From: Aridibacter famidurans
GTDB taxonomy: Bacteria; Acidobacteriota; Blastocatellia; Pyrinomonadales; Pyrinomonadaceae
Reading direction: 5' to 3'
Assembly (NCBI GenBank): GCA_024103495.1
Contig: JAGFIQ010000085.1
Location: 47,020 to 111,019 of the forward strand
DNA length: 64,000 bases
Of this stretch, positions 62,090 through 64,000 are shown piece by piece. Below the pieces are notes generated by a model, which was given only the letters and a program-made list of their open reading frames with translations, made no database searches and was not told where the DNA came from. Within the stretch, counting starts at the first letter, position 1, and each line of letters opens with the position of its first letter. Made by a program: the position numbers and the translations under genes.

Positions 62090-64000
62090 CTAACCGTCCG
62101 CCGCATTCGCCGGGGACTTACGGTTCTTCACCATCACGATCTTCGCGCCGTCGTCGACCCTCTCGAAACGCACGTCGTCCATCAGCGACCGGATGAGTTT
62201 CAGGCCCCAGCCCCGGCGTTCTTCGGATTCCTGGCCGGATTCCTCGGAAGGCTTCTCAAACTTCACGCCGCGGTTCGATACCCTGACGGTCAGAGAGTCC
62301 TCGGCAGAGATCACGTCGACGGAGATCCTCCGGTCGGGGCTCAGCGAATGCTCAGCCGCGTTGATGCAGGCTTCCACAAGCGCCGTCTTTATCTGATTGA
62401 TCTCGCTGGTACCGAATCCCGCTTTTCTGGCAATGTCTTCGACCGAATGCGCTGCGATCAGCTCGGTGTCGTCGCCCATCGGGATCTCGAGCGAAAACTT
62501 CTCAGGCTCGGTATCGCCGTTCTCGAGGGAACCCTTCTCGAGGAAATTCCGAAGCATCCGCGCCTGCGCCTTTGAGGAGCCGATCGCGTGGCGTGCGTGC
62601 AGGACCTCAAGAGCGGCCGGCGAGAAACCCTCGGGGGCTACGAGCCAGATCCTGAAACGGTCTATGTTGTTGGCGACAGCCACCATCTCCAGCCGGTCGC
62701 ACCAGAACGTCGTAAGTTCCTCGCTTGCCTCGAGCTTCGAGTCGATCTCCGCCGCAAGCCAGAGTATTTCGTTCTCGTCGTCATACTCGGCGTGTTCAAA
62801 ACCGAATGCGATCGCTGCCCGCTCGTTTTCGATCAGGCCGGAGATGTTCGGATAGAATTCCGATGCGGCGTCCGAATGGAAGATCTGCGGCAGCTTCACT
62901 TTCTCAAGATCCTCGCGCATTGCCGAAAGCATCTTCGCGAGGTCTCCGCCCTTGTACGATTCCCTGAAGAGCCCGTAATCAAGCAGAGCGGTCGGCACTT
63001 CCTGGCAGTCGAACATCGACAGGATGTCCGCCACTCCGATCGCGAGGCTCTTTCTGTAATGCGAGGACATCGCGCCGGCGGCCTTCTTCAGACCCTCTCC
63101 TAGTCCGCGGGCGATCACCCTTGCTGCCGGTTCCCCAAGCACTTCCGTGCGGTACCTCGCCGACGAGTAGTCCTCAAGCACGGGTGATCCGGAAACTGTG
63201 ACCGATCCCGCTTTCACCTGGATGAGTTCGTTGACCTCCAGATAGCGAAGCGCCTCAGGCGAGCGAAGGCGGCTTTGCCAGGCAGGCGTAGGTGTCGTGG
63301 GTCTCCCGCCTGCGGTCATCGCCTCGATCAGTTCGACGAGCTCCGTTCTCCGGCCCGGGAGCGCGGCAGACTGCAGGATCTCGTCAAAATGCCCGCCGAG
63401 ACGGCCGTTCATAAGCGATTCGTGATAGCAGGTAAGCACGTCCTTGAAATTGCGCAGCGGCGCGCCCGTTTCAGCGGCCCGCGCGACCAACGCCTTCACG
63501 AACTCGGTACGTGCGCCAAGGACAGTTACAGTCAGGTCCCTCGCCTGCTGGGATTGTTCGATCCCAGCCGACCGCGCGATCCTCTCGAACAATTTTCCGG
63601 CGCTTTCGAAATCGAGCTCTTCGATTGAAAGCCTTGCAGCGGAAGGCAGCGAAAGACGTCCCCGGTTGGTTTCTTCTTCAATGAAGCCGCGCAGTCCCGC
63701 AAGCACGACACGGGATTCGGCAGTCGAATAGATACGTCCGAGAAGCTCGGTCAGCTTCGATCCACCCTCGAGCAGAAGTGTGTTCTCAAGCCCGTCAAGG
63801 ATCACAAAACACGGCGACCCGCTCACGCCGGCTCTTTGAGGAGCCGCAAAAGCACGAGCCACAAATCCCGCGTCACCGTTCAGATCGGTCTCGGACGCGC
63901 TTGCACCGACAAGATCCCCGATCCACGTCTCGTCCGCGGCCGGAGCCATCACCTCGATCTCACGCATTTCAGGGAATGATGCGGCGATACCCGATTCACC
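62090..64000 (-). CDS. Partial P-loop ATPase with C-terminal RsbW-like HATPase domain
   Basis: The frame runs off the right edge: 11 codons upstream of the first in-window ATG (63967) are still open, so the start and probably Walker A are missing. Visible: Walker B-like FVILDGLENTLLLEGG and LLGRIYSTAESRVVLAGLRGF near the N-terminus, a long helical middle with AMSSHYRKSLAIGVADILSMFD, and a C-terminal HATPase_c-type anti-sigma kinase domain: NQIKTALVEACINAAEHS (N-box), then VSNRGVKFEK (G1 box) and RRGWGLKLIRSLMD. It resembles a STAND/AAA ATPase joined to an RsbW/SpoIIAB-like kinase. Convergent with the ABC1 gene. Confidence 0.78.
   Translation of the reverse strand, partial: GESGIAASFPEMREIEVMAPAADETWIGDLVGASASETDLNGDAGFVARAFAAPQRAGVSGSPCFVILDGLENTLLLEGGSKLTELLGRIYSTAESRVVLAGLRGFIEEETNRGRLSLPSAARLSIEELDFESAGKLFERIARSAGIEQSQQARDLTVTVLGARTEFVKALVARAAETGAPLRNFKDVLTCYHESLMNGRLGGHFDEILQSAALPGRRTELVELIEAMTAGGRPTTPTPAWQSRLRSPEALRYLEVNELIQVKAGSVTVSGSPVLEDYSSARYRTEVLGEPAARVIARGLGEGLKKAAGAMSSHYRKSLAIGVADILSMFDCQEVPTALLDYGLFRESYKGGDLAKMLSAMREDLEKVKLPQIFHSDAASEFYPNISGLIENERAAIAFGFEHAEYDDENEILWLAAEIDSKLEASEELTTFWCDRLEMVAVANNIDRFRIWLVAPEGFSPAALEVLHARHAIGSSKAQARMLRNFLEKGSLENGDTEPEKFSLEIPMGDDTELIAAHSVEDIARKAGFGTSEINQIKTALVEACINAAEHSLSPDRRISVDVISAEDSLTVRVSNRGVKFEKPSEESGQESEERRGWGLKLIRSLMDDVRFERVDDGAKIVMVKNRKSPANAADG

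Overview
The window looks like a chromosomal segment of an Acidobacteriota bacterium, most likely class Blastocatellia (Pyrinomonadaceae-like). This is an inference from the mix of genes: paired DUF3857/transglutaminase proteins, a serine/threonine kinase fused to cyclase, ATPase and TPR domains, secreted proteins ending in a TonB C-terminal domain, a large M14 peptidase, and many GC-rich hairpin repeats with heptamer arrays. No rRNA, phage, CRISPR array or transposase gene was found. The only tRNA is tRNA-Arg(ACG) near the left edge.

Layout. 0.1-2.2 kb: heptad repeats, tRNA-Arg, a DsbB/DsbA-type disulfide pair and a membrane protein. 2.4-4.7 kb: an SLC12-type cation-chloride cotransporter. 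5-13 kb: mostly minus-strand small genes (NAD-binding protein, Cys-rich protein, three DUF1801 paralogs, UPF0158, a coupled secreted/cytosolic pair, an NTF2-like protein, a FabH-like ketosynthase), broken up by repeats. 13-15.6 kb: an AraC regulator, an NmrA-like reductase and a DUF1772 protein. 15.6-20 kb: two secreted proteins, katG with a promoter and PerR-type operator, and an FMN reductase. 21-25.2 kb: two DUF3857/transglutaminase proteins. 25.3-35.3 kb: a surface polysaccharide cluster (O-antigen ligase with an inserted PDZ domain, WecG/TagA transferase, three GT4 enzymes, initiating phosphoglycosyltransferase, Wzm/Wzt exporter). 35.3-41.4 kb: a repeat-rich zone with gene remnants around a 1,474-residue kinase. 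41.4-45.4 kb: M14 peptidase and a two-repeat secreted protein. 45.8-52.5 kb: three secreted or lipoproteins and an AttEFGH-like ABC/lipocalin operon. 53-58 kb: two TonB_C proteins, a SET/GNAT/zinc-ribbon operon, a HEAT lipoprotein and a GNAT enzyme. 58.1-58.9 kb: a DnaA-box-like cluster and a large candidate structured RNA. 58.9-64 kb: a bicupin, a 53-residue membrane peptide, an ABC1/UbiB kinase and a partial ATPase/HATPase signalling protein.

The strongest candidate for something undescribed is a roughly 500-nt RNA gene at 58364-58864. It has a near-consensus sigma-70 promoter (TTGACA-N16-TAGAAT), about ten stable helices (GNRA and UUCG loops, one 10-bp helix with two G-U pairs), no credible reading frame, and an intrinsic terminator just before a bicupin gene. 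It does not resemble RNase P RNA, tmRNA, SRP RNA or 6S RNA. Two or three DnaA-box-like sites lie just upstream.

A second theme is genome plasticity. There are three 138-140 bp nested-palindrome elements, a composite hairpin-plus-heptamer element whose longest array ends 2 bp before the katG -35 box, and remnants of an M14 peptidase, a DUF3857 protein, an ECF sigma factor and a DUF6064 protein. The M14 remnant carries an in-frame 243-bp deletion exactly between two 14-bp direct repeats that are still present in the intact gene.
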